Source: Ichthyophis bannanicus
Taxonomy: Eukaryota; Chordata; Amphibia; Gymnophiona; Ichthyophiidae
Direction: 5' to 3'
Assembly (NCBI GenBank): GCA_033557465.1
Contig: CM066043.1
Span: 108,428,278-108,492,277 of the forward strand
DNA: 64,000 nt
This document shows, one piece after another, positions 46,373 to 59,300 of the stretch; position 1 is the stretch's first letter, and each line of letters opens with the position of its first letter. The position numbers and the translations under genes were made by a program. Below the pieces are notes generated by a model. That model ran no database searches, had not been told where the DNA came from, and was given only the letters and a program-made list of their open reading frames with translations.

Positions 46373-47536
46373 AGTTCATTCCCTGGGGATACCATGACTG
46401 TTTGTCAGACAGAGCCTGTCTGTTGCAGTGCACGGCACCCACCTAAACAGGGCTAGGCCACGGTCTGCTGTGGGCAGCAGCCACTGCCCCCTCCACCACC
46501 AGTACCCCTCCGCCACCATGCTGACATGCCCTTCTGCTGGTGGTGCGCAGTCTCAGGCCATCCAGTGTGCCAGTAGGTGGCTGCCTATGGTGCGGGTTCT
46601 GGGGTAGGGGTGCCTGCATAGATGTCCACGCTTCCCCCCAGCACCGCCTGCCAATGTTCTGTGCACTTGGGGGTACCTGCTGGGTACTATCCCCTGTGAC
46701 ACTGTGGGAAACACACTCATGCCCATGTTGGGCCCTCATCAGTTGCTGTCTGGCTGCTCTACTGTTTCAGCATTCCTTTGGGCCACCTAGGCATCACCCT
46801 AGTCCGCACTGTGGCCCAGCTGCACCACAGCATATGCCGCCTGCAGCCCTCTGTATCCCCTTTTCCAGCATTTGTCCAGTTGCCCGTTCCGACATGCCCA
46901 TCCTGCTGTTGCAGAACATGTGCACGCCATAGAAAACCTGTCCAATAACAAGGGGAAACCCTGATCAGCGCTATTTCACTGTGGGATCATTCACCTTGAA
47001 TGGGGACAGAGCATAGACCCTTCCAAACTTAATATTTTTTTTTGGAGCTTTCTCGGTAGTGTTTTTTGCTGTTTCCCATTAATATCACTATTGGCCAGCT
47101 TGGTTATGTTTTTTTTACATTTTGTTCAGGTCATTTTCAATGTTTATTTGCCCGTTTGTTCCGTGCACATGTATCACACTTCTCACTTTTTGTAGGTTTC
47201 CCTGGCTTTGCTGTACATTGCTGACGGAAATGGTTTCTCTTCCCTTTAAATCTGCTCTAACGCCAGGGTTTCACTGGCGTTAGTTTTCAGACCCGGAATC
47301 CACAGCGTTAGTGTGCAGGGAGCCTCTCCCCTCCCACTCTCCACCCATTGACCCTCTCTCTCTGCCCCTGGGGAGCCTTCCTCCGCCTTGAGCGCTCGTT
47401 TGCGCTGCTGCGCGAGTTATCGCGCAATAAGGTACCTTTGCGCCCAGTAAAGCGCCATTATCACGCGATAAGGTACCTTTGCGCCCGATAGTGTCACAGC
47501 AGCGTAAATAGCGCCCTTTAGTAAACATACCCCTTA

Positions 47537-48814
47537 GATTGTTTCAATTTAGTGGATTCTCTCTGGAGTAGACGACTTCCCAAGGTTCTTGCCAGCCCTA
47601 TCTGTTTTGTGGCCCTATGAATCTTTCCATGTGCTGTGTTTTGTCTGTATGGGCATGTAAGTACACCTCCGCATATGTATCCATGTATTCTATATGTATA
47701 GCTGTACATGATATGCACATATGAAGAACCTGGGCGCAGCTTTCCAAAGTAGGCACAAAATCTGAAACACATCATGCTTCCAAGACAGCTGTAGAGTTGT
47801 ATGTAGAGAATGCATTCTCACTATACCCGGGATTACCCTTTCATTCGGCACGGTGTCTGAACGCAGCTACTGTACCATACAGATGCTTTCTAAAGCTAAT
47901 GTCCATCGGTGGCAGCACCAACAACCCCTTCAAAGCCCTTTCTCTCTCTCTCATCCTGTAATCTGATTAATCCCATAGTCGATTCTGCTTGCACAGTGTC
48001 AGCCACAGAGAAAATTACCCTACCCTGAAGTCTTGTCCCCTGCTCCCTCTGGCCAGCAAGTCCTGACTGGCAGCCTTATCAGGAATGGGGGAAGGGAATC
48101 ACGGCCAGAACCCTTCACAAGTGTAATAGTTTTCATTCTCTCAGCACCTCTCCTGTATGTTTCTATATACCATTTTTTCAGTAACTCTATCATCTCTGTT
48201 TGTTAACTGATTTTCCAAGTGGAAGGCGGCTGTCTCTTTTCCATGCTCTCCTTTGATGTCTGTTTCCATCATTTTTCTCTTGCTCTCTCCTTCTCACTCT
48301 GTCCCTTGCTGTCCTCCTGTTCCCTCCTTTGCTGTTTTTTCCCCACATCTCAGTTGTAATCTGTTTACCTGTGTGCTTTCTATTTCTCTAAACTTGTTTT
48401 TTTTATTCTCTTCTATTTTTGCACACATTTTGCTTCATCCAATACTTTCTCTTTGTCCTTCTCTCACTGTCGTCTTTCTTTGAACTTTCTCTTTCTCTAT
48501 ATATCGCTCTCTCTCTCTGTCTGGGTGTTTCTTTCCGTTTGTTCTGGGAGCCCATATGATAGAAGACCTCCACAGCTGTTAATGGATTATATACTAATCT
48601 AATGGAATGAAAATCTCTTAACAGCTTAAACAGCAGAGATTCAGCATGTATTGAAGTGCAGGCAGGGGCAGACATCCAGTCATCTCCACAGGATATAGGG
48701 CCACTAGCATCTCCCCTCACCAATGTCCTTATCAAACGTGTACAGTAGTGCATTCTGGGACTTTTAGTCCATTTTTTTTCACATGCAGCAAAAGACTTGG
48801 GTGAATCAAGCCCC
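47537..48814. other. Intron sequence, pyrimidine-rich stretch
   Basis: Bases 48230-48530 are strongly T/C-rich with CTCTCTCTC runs. No gene is recognised. Confidence 0.5.
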
Positions 48815-49302
48815 TCAATACCTCTTATCTCTTATCTCTCCCTACGTCCCCTCTCGAAATTTGTGCTCCACTAACAAACTACTTCTATCAATGCCTTTCA
48901 CCCGCACCGCAAACTCCTGACTGCACTCCTTTCACCTTGCTGCACCTTACGCCTGAAACAACCTACCTGCGTCTGTGCGCCTGGCATCCTCCCTGGCCAT
49001 CTTCAAATCCAGGTTGAAGACCCTCCTCTTCACCGTTGCATTCAGATCCTGACTCCTTCCTCATCTTACCCTAACCAACATCAATGTTTATGACCAAACT
49101 ACAGACCAAACTGTACTACACCATACCTTGCGCAGAACTGACTAATGCTCTGTACTGTTCTAACTAGATTGTAAGCTCCGATGAGCATGACTCTGACGGG
49201 CAGGGACTGTCTCTTGTATGTTCGCTACCTCTTATAGGTTAGCTGTGCAGCGCTGCATGCATGGCACTTTACAAGTGCTGAATAGTAGTAGTAGTAGTTA
49301 TT
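48815..49302 (+). pseudogene. L2-like LINE 3' end
   Basis: Decayed C-terminal coding (ACCTTACGCCTGAAACAACC, then CTTCAAATCCAGGTTGAAGA) and the tail TGTAAGCTCCGATGAGC...GGGCAGGGACTGTCT, ending in TAG repeats (49279-49297). Same tail as 18550-18640. Confidence 0.7.
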
Positions 49303-49339
49303 ACACATAAGAATATGTGCAAAAGAGTCAAGAAATTAT

Positions 49340-50070
49340 TTTCTGTTTTTGTGAACCATTTTGTCCCAGACGTTTGCTGAAGTGTCCTATGCCAGCTATT
49401 TTATCTCCGAAAAAGAGGCAGTGAGTATTAACGGCAGCATAAAGGAGGTGATGTTGCCCTTGTATATCACTAGTGAAACCTCACCTGGAGTTTGGTTCTG
49501 GAGATCATATCCTATTAATGAGTATGTAAGCAGTCCAAAAAAAGCTTACTAAAATGGTGCAGGACCTCTAACAAAAACTCTACAAGGGGAACCTTAAGAT
49601 GCAAAAAAGGAACTCACGAGACGAGAAAGGGAAAGGGGGCAATACGATAGGAACCTTCAAATAGTCAGCAGGTTTCAGTCAAGTACAAAAGAAACATTTT
49701 TTAAGTCAAGAACATGGGTCATTATATGAAGTTGGAAGGAGGAAACTCAGAGAAAATACTTTTCTTTACCAAGAAAGTGATAAATGTTTAGAATATCATG
49801 ACAATGATCAGAGCAGGTGTGACAGTGATAAGTAGGAGAGATGGGGTGAGAGGCCTGGGTGTGAGACTAATTATGGAAATCCACATGCTAAATTGCCTAG
49901 TAAGGGCTACATTTGGGAAGACACAGTCATTGTGCACACAGATCAGTGGTACAACTTTATCAAGCTTCTAAGAAGGGTAGACAAGGTCAACCAGTATGAA
50001 ATTGTGGCAAGGCTCTGGTACATTCCCAGCCAAAATAAAGGAGAGGCAGTAAGTTTCTTATTATTGTATC
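49340..50070 (+). pseudogene. CR1-like LINE relic
   Basis: SIKEVMLPLYITSETSPGV (near 49436) is a decayed CR1 C-terminal motif (normally KEVMLPLYKALVRPHLEY in such LINEs). GAGAAAATACTTTTCTTTAC near 49751 is the usual later segment. Many stops. Confidence 0.5.
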
Positions 50071-50569
50071 ATAATTCTCTCTGATGGGAGGACAAACAAA
50101 TCAAGTCTATAAATCAAATCAAATCTTAGCAGGGAGATACTCCTAATGCAGTAGATGGGTTAAGAGCATGGAAGGGTGATGGCCACAGCTAGAACTGTGT
50201 AAGCAGTCAGGCTTATGCAACTGTGAGCTGAGATGCATCCTTAAGAAAGCAGTATAGACAGGAGGCAGCTGGTCAGCTTGGACCCTGGTTTGTCAAAACC
50301 TAATAAATGACTATGTTTAAAGCCGAAGCAAGGTGGAAGGGTCATTTCTAAATATGCTGCTATGAAATGGCAGGGAGAAATGAGCCCAAGGGAAAAGTGA
50401 TCAGTACAAGCACTGAAGGGGTCTCGTTGTTTGACTGATGCAGGATGGAAGGTTGAGGAAGACAACACAAAGCATTTGGAAATATGATGCCTCAGGTTCA
50501 CTAAGTACCAGACCTGAGCTCGCCTATTGTGATACCCTGAAACCATTTCATTTGTATGTGCCTACTCAC

Positions 50570-51073
50570 TGCGAAGAGCCGTAATACGTTAGCAACCATG
50601 ATGGACACGGAGCTGGCAGAGGCACCGATGACGCCCACCACACGCTCAGGCCTACTGAGGATGGGCGGCTCACCGTTGGAGCAGCGCACATCTGAAATGT
50701 CCTTCTGGATAAGCGCCTGGACAAATGTAAGGGACTGTTCCAGGGCATAGGTATCCCGTGAGCAGGTATCAAGGATGCGGGCTCCCAGAGTGAGGTTGGG
50801 CAGCAGAGTGGGGTCGCTGTTGATTTGGTCCAGGGCATAGAGCATGGCCTCCATGCGATGGATGCCCTTCTCCTTCTTCACCTCACCACATGGGACCCCC
50901 GCTGGGCCCTTGGCATGGACAGGAAAGAGCCCACCTAGAGTGATGTCACCGTCGATCTTGATGGATTGGGGCTGTGCAATCTGCTGGCCCCTTGCCAATC
51001 CAAGGGAAGCCACCAGGAACCAGGCCAACTTCAGCATGAGAAGCCACTGACAGGAACCTGAGGGCCAATGCAT
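50570..51073 (-). CDS. GRM6: Group III metabotropic glutamate receptor, first coding exon
   Basis: A 504-nt exon coding 168 residues. It begins [12 protein letters not shown] with a hydrophobic signal peptide ([18 protein letters not shown]), then [57 protein letters not shown] and [19 protein letters not shown]. The Ser in ASSVSIM is the family's glutamate-contacting Ser (mGluR1 Ser165 equivalent). The donor is GCA followed by GTGAGT, phase 0, joining IPQISYAS at 12988. VANVLRLFA favours GRM6, the Go-coupled receptor of retinal ON-bipolar cells, over GRM4/8 (ANILRLFK). An in-frame ATG 27 codons upstream lacks signal-peptide character, so 51073 is preferred. Confidence 0.92.
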
Positions 51074-53065
51074 GGCTTCTGGTCTTTCTACCACTCTTCT
51101 GTTCTTCTCAGAGGCCTGAAAGAGATCAATGGTGGGGATGAGTAAGTTTTTCACAAACTCTTACCTATAGCACTTTACAGACCTTTCAGACAGAAACACA
51201 TACATGCAAGAGGTCAAGCAAATTGTATCTGGTGCTTTGCAAAGGCATGTGCAGCCACATTTTTTTAAATTCTATTTTATTCCTTGTGTCTTTAACAGTC
51301 TCTGACAGGAATGAAGCCAGGGCTGGCAGTTTAACCTGGGCAAGAACCTATAGAGTACCCCAGAGCTAGAGGGACACCTCTTCTAGGGTACATCCTCAGT
51401 ATTTCTTGTTGACACGAAATACCAGTAGTATTAGCCTTCTCTCCCTCCTCAGGCCTAATGACAACACCCGCACAGTGCAGCCAGGCCCAACTGCCTCACT
51501 GAACAGGGGGGTTCCTGTGGAGGATGGGTGGGGAAGTTCAACATATTCTAACCTCTATCTAGCCAGAAAACTGGAGAAGAAAAACAATAGTCTGATGTGG
51601 GCTACCGCATTAACGCATGCTAACACCATTAACATGTTTTCAGTTCGATGCAGCAATGTGCATTACCGTTAGTAAAGGCAACAGCACAGTGTGGGCACAG
51701 TGTGCTAGTGTGGGCATGGAATGCAGGAAGGAATCTAACCTGAGCATAATCAATTGCACAAATGTCTACACTAAACAGCAGTGCATATTGGGGGGGGGGG
51801 GGGGGGAGGGATATACAGCGGTAGCTAGCCGTCGCTGCTGAACCATTTCTTTATTTATTATTTGATTTATTTAACATCTTTTTTTATACCGTCTTACTAC
51901 AAGTCAAGACGGTTTACAGGGAACTTAGTGCATACAAATGTAACAATTTAATTAGTGGATGCAATTACATTTAACGTAGTAACAGCGGGGTGGGGGGATG
52001 AGGGGCAACAGGACATACAGAGGAACATGGTAAGGGTTGCTAAACTGAGAGTTAATATAACTTATGTACATTAAGCTGGAGATGGTAGTGAGTGGCACGG
52101 GAAGGTTAGTCCTAGTGGGGATCTGCCCCTTGGAATTCAAGGAACAATTGGGTTTTAAGTTTCTTTCAGAAGTCTTCTGTGGTTTTGATGGTTCTTAGCT
52201 GTGGTGGTGAAACTTAAACTTGAATATTCAATGCTGGAGTCATTTCTAGCCCCGGCACTGAATATCTGGGTTGTCTGGATTGGCAGGAAGCTAACTGGGC
52301 AGCAGTAATATTCAGCTGCTGCCTGGTTAGTTTTCACAGCAAAGGTTAGGCCAGCCTTACCATAACCAGGTAGCGTTCAGCGGAGGCACCCAGGGATAGT
52401 CAAAATATCCCAGATAGAGAGATTAAAGCGGCTAGCAGGTCTGCTGAACACATTAATCCCTTCGATACCCCCCTCCCCAGCATATTTAAATCCATTTAAA
52501 TGGATGGCAATGAAGCAATTAGCCATACAGCGCAGATGCAGAGAAGTGCGCAGAAGGCCGAGTTCAACGCTGGTATTTTAATGCTAGCTCTGAGGAGGCA
52601 TTAAGGGTTAGTTCATAGGTCTGCAGTCAGTGCTAGTGAAGATTTTGCACCCACTTCTTCAGCATACAGCCCCCATAACTTTTTTTCTGGCTTTGCTGAT
52701 GAGAGTGCTGAAAAAAGCAGCAGGTGACCTGTGTCGTAACAATGCTATGCTATATGCTGGAATGCTGTCTGCACAGAAGTTCTACTCGGAATAATATCAG
52801 TGTTGATGCGTCAGATAGCATTCCGGCACATGTACACAAGCACCAAATTGTTTTTTTTTATACAAGATGTAGGTGTTGCTAATACCTATCCTTGTGCACA
52901 TGTGCCTGGCTTGCTCTCCTTGCTTAGCACAGACGTTTTCCACACTGCTCCTTTGCAGGCTGTTTACATACAGCATCGCTGACCAATAGTTATGTGCTAA
53001 ACTTGCATTACGAAACCCTGCACAAGAAACTTTACCGCAAGGCTCTCGCACAAGATTTCTGCATC
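51074..53065. other. 5' flank of the receptor gene, repeats only
   Basis: A G-run at 51790-51806, an L2/MIR-like tail (TTTTTATACCGTCTTACTAC...GACGGTTTACAGGG, 51884-51921) and a MITE-like stretch from 52210. No coding sequence. A promoter or 5' non-coding exon must lie here or further right, but I cannot mark it. Confidence 0.4.
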
Positions 53066-53069
53066 AAGC
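53066..53069. repeat. Provirus target duplication, left copy
   Basis: AAGC here and at 63442-63445 flank the provirus. Four bases is the duplication size of gammaretrovirus-like integrases. Confidence 0.8.
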
Positions 53070-53714
53070 TGTGGCAGGTGCAGGCCTGTGATCCACGGTG
53101 TCTGACATAAGCAGGCAGGCCTAACTAGCTTGATCTGTAAATGAAGCCTGTGGAGAGGCTCATAGGAATTGCACATCCCCCAACATGCTGCTATTGTAGG
53201 ATAGAACTCTGCAAGAGTACTAAACTAACTTAGGTAAGCAAAACTGAGAGATGGAAAAATACAGAAAAATATGTTTAAAAGTTACTGATAAGAAAAGTAC
53301 ATCTGCAAGGAATATAATTGGGAGTGCTGACAGATGAGTTGCAGAGCCCTGCTCCCCTGCATGCACAAATTGGCTCTATGGCCTTGAGAGTATGAAAGTA
53401 ACAAGTTGATGAACTGACCATTGTAATTGGGACTAGAAGGGGGGTATGCAGGTGCCAAGCCCACTGAAGGAACATAATTGGATAATCTTATCAGTACCGG
53501 GACCAATGGAAGAGGTACGGGAGAGTACCGGGACCAATGAAATGTTTTTCTATACCTAGAATGGAACAGAAGTCTATAAAAGTTGTTGTAATGCTAGAAA
53601 ACTTTGCTCAGCCATTTTGAAATTGACTTGCTTGAGACTTGTGCACAAATAAATGATTTGGACCTTCTGAACAGACTCCTGGTATCATTGGTTTGTCTGC
53701 GCTTTGCTGCTACA
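53070..53714 (+). repeat. 5' LTR
   Basis: 645 bp, TGTGGCAGGT...GCTGCTACA. By eye, two differences from the 3' LTR: one extra C near 53178 and T versus C near 53134. U3 has a doubled GTACCGGGACCAATG block (CCAAT at 53503 and 53534) and TATAAA at 53575. AATAAA lies at 53648. Minus-strand frames at 53275-53506 and 63002-63233 are the same LTR artefact. Confidence 0.95.
53575..53580 (+). promoter_or_regulatory. LTR TATA box
   Basis: TATAAA about 40 bases after the second CCAAT box; transcription start expected near 53605. The poly(A) signal AATAAA follows at 53648-53653. Confidence 0.75.
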
Positions 53715-53720
53715 TATTCT

Positions 53721-53738
53721 TGGTGCATTGGCCGGGAA
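53721..53738 (+). other. Primer-binding site, tRNA-Gly
   Basis: TGGTGCATTGGCCGGGAA is complementary to the 3' end (with CCA) of vertebrate tRNA-Gly(GCC) as I know it, over 18 bases. It begins six bases after the LTR. Confidence 0.8.
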
Positions 53739-54473
53739 GTTGTGGAATCAAAGTGTATATAGGGCAATATACCACGACTTTCCGCCTCTATAGGCTTGGT
53801 CCTGCCGGGATCGCGCCCTTCCGACGAGGGCTGCTCCCTGGCGCCGCCGGTCCCTTGTATCGGAGGGAGCGGGTCGGACCTCGGCGGGTGCCGGGCCCGG
53901 CTGGAGCCAACGCCTCGAACCCGAGTGAGGGGAGTCCGAGGTCCAACTCATGCGCCTGCCTGGGAAGTTTGAGGACCGGATCCGGTGAGTATAGTTTTGA
54001 TTTGGTGTCTAGACAGAAATAGAAAGAGCAGTACTGCCATTGGAACTTGGAATTTGGAATTTGTAATCTCGAGATATTGGGAATTGGTAAGAGAGCCTGA
54101 TCACCTCTCAAGGAAGGGCCGAGTAACCCCGCATGGGAATTCGCCGGGTGAAACCCCCATCCTTTTTGTAATTGGGAAATTGGTAAGACTAGTCAGAATA
54201 GATAGAAACGAATGCATTCTGGGATACGTTGCTAGCATGATTGTGTGACTGAAGTGTGAATGAGAGGTCTGGCAGCACGGACCAAGTGAAGGCGGACCCC
54301 TGAGTAGCGCATTTCCTGACCGGGCGACCGCGTTCAGGTCGCGAAAAGGGGGAAGCGATTGTCGTCTTGTCTTGTTATTTGTACTCCTTATACGTTTCCA
54401 GGGCCGTGAGGACCCCTTACCCACGGTCCGCCCTCCTTTTCCCTTTTGTCTGTTGTTGCGCGCACACATCGAA
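53739..54473 (+). other. Proviral leader
   Basis: 735 bases, G+C-rich at first. GTGAGT at 53985-53990 after ATCCG is the best candidate splice donor for env mRNA. Presumed packaging region; short open frames here look incidental. Confidence 0.5.
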
Positions 54474-56343
54474 ATGGGAGGGGCGGGGTCTACTAGAAAC
54501 ACTCCATTAGAATGTATGATCGCACATTTTAAAGAGGGATATTCTGGAGATTATGGTATTAAAATGACAGCAGCCCGTCTGCAGATTTTGTGTACTAGGG
54601 AGTGGCCTGATCTAGACCCCCACCTGGCCCCGAGAGGGAACGTTCAATGTAGAAATTATTCAGTTAGTACACCGTAGAGTGCGGATAGCGTACCCGATCA
54701 GTACCCCTATATAGATTCTTGGTTAAGTATTTGTGAAGATCCGCCCCTCTGGGCGCAGCGCTGTTATGAGGAACAGTGCAGAATAATGTTAGCTAAAACA
54801 GACTCTAGACAGAACACGGAACAGCCTAGAATGAAAGAGCAGGATAAGAAGTCCAGGAAGAAGCCCATCCTGGTAGATCCTGATTCCCCAGAAATAATTC
54901 CCAGACAGCCTCGAACCCCAGGTCCGATAAGAGTAGCCCGGCGTCCTGCCCCAGAGCCCCAGAGACAGCCGGAGCGGGACCCAACTCCTGACCCACCTCC
55001 CGGAGGGCAGAGAGAGGAATTAGCTGAAGAAGATGATATTATAAAAAGCGAGTCAGATGCAGAGGTAGAGGAGGAAGAAAATGAAAATGCCCAAAGCAAG
55101 GAAGACAGCGTACAAGTGATTGCCAGTGCCAGCGTGCCAGCAAAATGTACACCCAAAGTGAAACCTGTTGAGAAAGCGAAAGTGACCTCTGGAAAGACAG
55201 TTACGAAAATAACCCTTAGATCCCACAAGACAGCTACCGCCAAAATGTTGCCTTTACGGCAAGTCCCGGGAGTGCCTATAAAGAACGATAATGAGGAGGT
55301 GGTAGCGGGACCCTTAACTTATGTGTATATCCCTTTCTCTACAACTGATTTGTTAAATTGGAGGTCACATTATGCCTCCTATACTAATAAGCCCCAGGAA
55401 CTGACAGAATTAGTAACTACTATTATGGAAACCCACCAACCCACTTGGCCAGATTGCCGCCAGCTCCTGACCACCCTATTCACGACAGAAGAGCAAACAC
55501 GAATTAGAAAAGCAGCTATTGAGTGGATGGCAGATAACCCTGTAGCTCCGGGACATGGGCTAAACAGAATAGACTATCGGGAAGCGGCCCAGAGAGAATT
55601 CCCGAATGAAGACCCCCATTGGGATCCAAATACAGAGGAAGGATCCACAGCCCTAGCCCGTTTTCGCCAAGGCTTTTTACAAGGCCTGAGAAGGGGAGGC
55701 CAAAAAGCTATGAACATTTCCAAAGTTGCAGGAGTTATCCAAGGTGTAGATGAGAGCCCAGCAGACTTTCATGAGAGATTAACTGAAGCATACAGAATGT
55801 ATACTCCCTATGATCCCGAGGCACCAGGAAGTTTATGTATGGTGAATTCTGCTTTTGTAAACCAGTCTCAACCAGACATTAGACGTAAATTACAGAAATT
55901 AGAAGGGTTTGCGGGCATGAATGCAACACAGTTACTGGAAGTCGCTCATAAAGTGTATGTGAATCGTGATAATGAAAGAAAGAGAATGTGATAGAAAGAT
56001 GAAGAAGAAAGCTGATTTTTTGGCTGCGGCCATAGTTGAACAGAAAAGGGGAGGTGTCCCTAGTCGACGGAGCAGAGGAAGAGGGCGGGGCCAAGGCGGA
56101 GGCCGGACCCAGAAGCTAGGCGTGAACCAATGCGCCTACTGTAGAGAAGAAGGACATTGGAGAGATACGTGCCCGCAACTCGAAGACGCCCAGCAAGATG
56201 ACGACAGCAATCATCAATGGCGAGAAGAAAGACGAGGCTATCCCCGAAACCACGGAGGAGCCAATCGAGAACAATTCCAGCGAGAAAGAGGAGGGGCCAT
56301 TCAAGCATTGGCCACAACGATCCATGATGAAAATGACGTGGAT
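54474..56343 (+). pseudogene. Endogenous retrovirus gag (broken)
   Basis: Matrix starts Met-Gly-Gly, a myristoylation context, at 54474. The frame is cut by an in-frame TAG at 54675-54677, then continues open from 54678 to 55991. The proline-rich acidic region follows, then capsid with the major homology region ESPADFHERLTEAYRMYTPY. A TGA at 55989 and a change of frame near there separate capsid from nucleocapsid, which is read in the frame ending at 56346. Nucleocapsid has one zinc knuckle CAYCREEGHWRDTC (CX2CX4HX4C) among Arg/Gly-rich sequence. The structural polyprotein cannot be made whole from this copy. Confidence 0.85.
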
Positions 56344-56361
56344 TAGGACAGACCGGGCTCC
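56344..56361 (+). promoter_or_regulatory. Gag-pol UAG with downstream stem
   Basis: UAG at 56344-56346 separates nucleocapsid from protease in the same frame. Eight bases later GGGCTCC (56355-56361) can pair with GGAGCCT (56382-56388). Gammaretroviruses read through a UAG with the aid of a pseudoknot beginning eight bases downstream. The second pseudoknot stem is not verified. Confidence 0.6.
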
Positions 56362-59300
56362 AAGTTTGCTTTAGGTCTCCAGGAGCCTATGGTCGGAATA
56401 CAAATAGGAGACCAAGTTATGGACTTTATGGTTGATACTGGAGCACAACATTCAGTAATAGACAAGAAGATAGCCCCATTTTCTACAAAAGCAGTCACCA
56501 TTATAGGAGCAACTGGTGCCAAAGCTACAAAGTCTTTTCTTCAGAATCGTATATGCAGTCTAGGAGGACAGCAAATAACTCATCAATTCCTTTACATGCC
56601 CGAATGTCCAGTGCCACTACTGGGACGAGATATGTTAGCCAAGCTTCAAGCACAAATATCCTTCTCTGAACAAGGAGAAATGCAAATGACAGTAAATCCC
56701 CAAGCCAAACCAGCAGGAATAATGCTGCTGACAGTTCCCCGAGAAGAAGAATGGAGGTATTACATTGAAGACTCTATCCAAGACACCTATTTCGAACAAA
56801 CTTTAAAGAACATTCATGCACCACCTGGAGTATGGGCAGAAGGCAGTCCCCCAGGCCTAGCCAAGCATATAGCTCCAGTAATTGTAACCCTCAAGCCTAG
56901 TGCTACACCAGTACACGTCAAACAGTACCCTCTCCCAAGAGCTGCAATTGAAGGCATTCATCGTCACTTGCAAAGATTGCTCGAGTATGGCCTACTAAAA
57001 GTATGCCAATCCCCATGGAACACTCCACTTTTGCCAGTAAAGAAACCTGGGACAGATGATTACCGTCCAGTGCAAGACCTAAGGAGAGTAAATGATGCAG
57101 TTGAAACTATACATCCAGTTGTACCCAATCCTTACACTCTTCTAGGACTGATAACTGCTGAAGCTACCCATTTCACTGTACTGGATTTAAAAGATGCATT
57201 CTTTTGCATAAGATTAGCCCCTGTAAGTCAAATATTGTTTGCATTTGAATGGCAGGACCCCATCTCTGGAAGAGGGGGCCAACTCACCTGGACAAGATTA
57301 CCCCAAGGATTCAAAAACTCGCCTACCATCTTTAGTGCTGCATTGAATCAAGACCTTTCAAGCTATCCAGTGGCCCCGGGAAAGAGAGTGCTTCTCCAAT
57401 ACGTGGACGATCTGCTGATAGCTGCCATATCAGAAAGTGAATGTATACTAGCCACCAAAGATCTCTTGCAGTTACTAGATGAAGCTGGATACAAAGTTTC
57501 CAGAGCAAAAGCACAGCTATGCCAAAAAGAAGTGAAATACTTGGGTTTTCGTATAACCCAAGGAAGCCGAAGACTGGGTAGAGAGAGAAAAGAAGCAGTA
57601 TGTAGAATCCCAACTCCAACAACCAGAAAGCAAGTCAGAGCCTTTCTGGGAGCGGCAGGATATTGCCGAATCTGGATACCCAACTTCGCCCAAATTGCCA
57701 AAGCACTGTATGAAGCCACAAAAGGAGAAGAAAAGTCGCCACTGGAGTGGGGACTTGAGCAGGATACAGCCTTCAAGAAGTTAAAAGAAGAATTGATGTC
57801 ATCACCAGCACTTGGACTACCAGATGTCCACAAGCCTTTCCACTTGTTTGTACATGAAGCACAGGGAAATGCCTTAGGCATGTTGACTCAGAAATTGGGA
57901 AATTGGGAGCGACCTGTAGCATACCTATCGAAACAATTGGACCCTGTGGCCAAAGGATGGCCACCATGCCTGAGAGCAGTTGCAGCTACAGCGCTATTAG
58001 TGAGTGAAGCAGACAAGCTCACACTAGGACAGAACATACGAGTCACTGTGCCACATGCAGTCCTTGCCCTTATGGAACAAAAAGCAAATTATTGGCTCAC
58101 CAATTCCCGAATGTTGAAATACCAGAGCATGTTATGTGAAAACCCACAGATACAACTAGAAGTGAGTCATGCCTTGAATCCAGCCACCTTGATACCCATC
58201 AGTGAAGAACTCCCAGAACATGACTGTATCGAAGTCATGGAAACTGTGTTCTCCAGTCGACCCGACTTGACAGATGTGCCCATAGACAATCCTGACCAAA
58301 TCTATTATGTTGATGGGAGCAGTCTCATCCTCGATGGACGACGCTGTGCCGGATATGCAGTCGTCACTCAACACGAAGTAGTTGAATCATCAGCTCTAGC
58401 CTCAGGCACATCAGCCCAGAAAGCCGAATTGATAGCACTCACCAGAGCATTATTGTTAGGAGAAAAACTTGTGCTAAATGTATATACAGATTCCAAATAT
58501 GCCTTCACCACTCTGCATGCCCATGGAGCTCTCTATAAAGAACGAGGGCTCATCACATCCGGAGGAAAATCAGTCAAATATGGTCCCGAGATATTGATGT
58601 TACTTGATGCAGTTTGGGCCCTAACACGTGTAGCTGTCATGCATTGCAGAGGACATCAAGCCGGAAAAGGAGAAGTTGCTCGAGGAAATAGATTTGCAGA
58701 TGCTTCAGCATGACAAGCAGCTATGACAGGACAGATTACCCCACAAGCTATGCCAATGCAAGCAGCATTGTTTCCAGTACCTCTGAATTTATGGACACCA
58801 CGATATACCACCAAAGAATTAGATTACTACTGTAACAAGGAAGATGGAGTACTGAAAGATGGATGGATTGAGCTGCCACCAGAAGAGGGCAGTCAACCCC
58901 CTGGACGAATAGTAATTCCTGAACTGTTAGGACCATCTTTTGTCAAAGCTTTCCACGAAGCCACCCACTATGGGAAAAGTGCTATGGAAAAAGCACTCAG
59001 ACCACATTTTTACGTCCCTCTATTGACCACCATATCAGCTTCAGTAGCACGTCAATGTCTAACCTGTGCCAAAAATAATGCCAAGCAAGGCCTTATAACG
59101 GCACCCCGAGTTCAGTCAGGAGGTGTGACCCCCATGCACAACCTCCAAATTGATTTTACCGAAATGCCAAGAGCCAATGGATACCATTACCTATTAGTAT
59201 TAGTTTGTACTTTCTCTGGGTGGGTAGAAGCCTTCCCAACCAGAACTGAGAAAGCCCGAGAAGTTACCAAAGTCTTAATGAGAGAGATTGTCCCTAGGTT

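Larger units (their letters stand above)
43527..47533. mobile_element. 4-kb Harbinger-like non-autonomous element
   Basis: Ends GGGGTATGTTTACTAA and (reverse complement) GGGGTATGTTTACTAA are identical over 16 bases, flanked by TTA (43524-43526, 47534-47536), the PIF/Harbinger target. The interior has no transposase frame. It contains a foldback with a palindromic array (43877-44137), three tRNA-like segments, a nested hAT MITE (45948-46140) and a GCG-rich right end with repeated GATAAGGTACCTTTGCGCCC (47408-47490). Confidence 0.8.

Noticed and set aside
53282..53506. Small minus-strand proteins repeated at 53282-53506 and 63009-63233
   Set aside because: They lie antisense in U3 of both LTRs and are identical only because the LTRs are.
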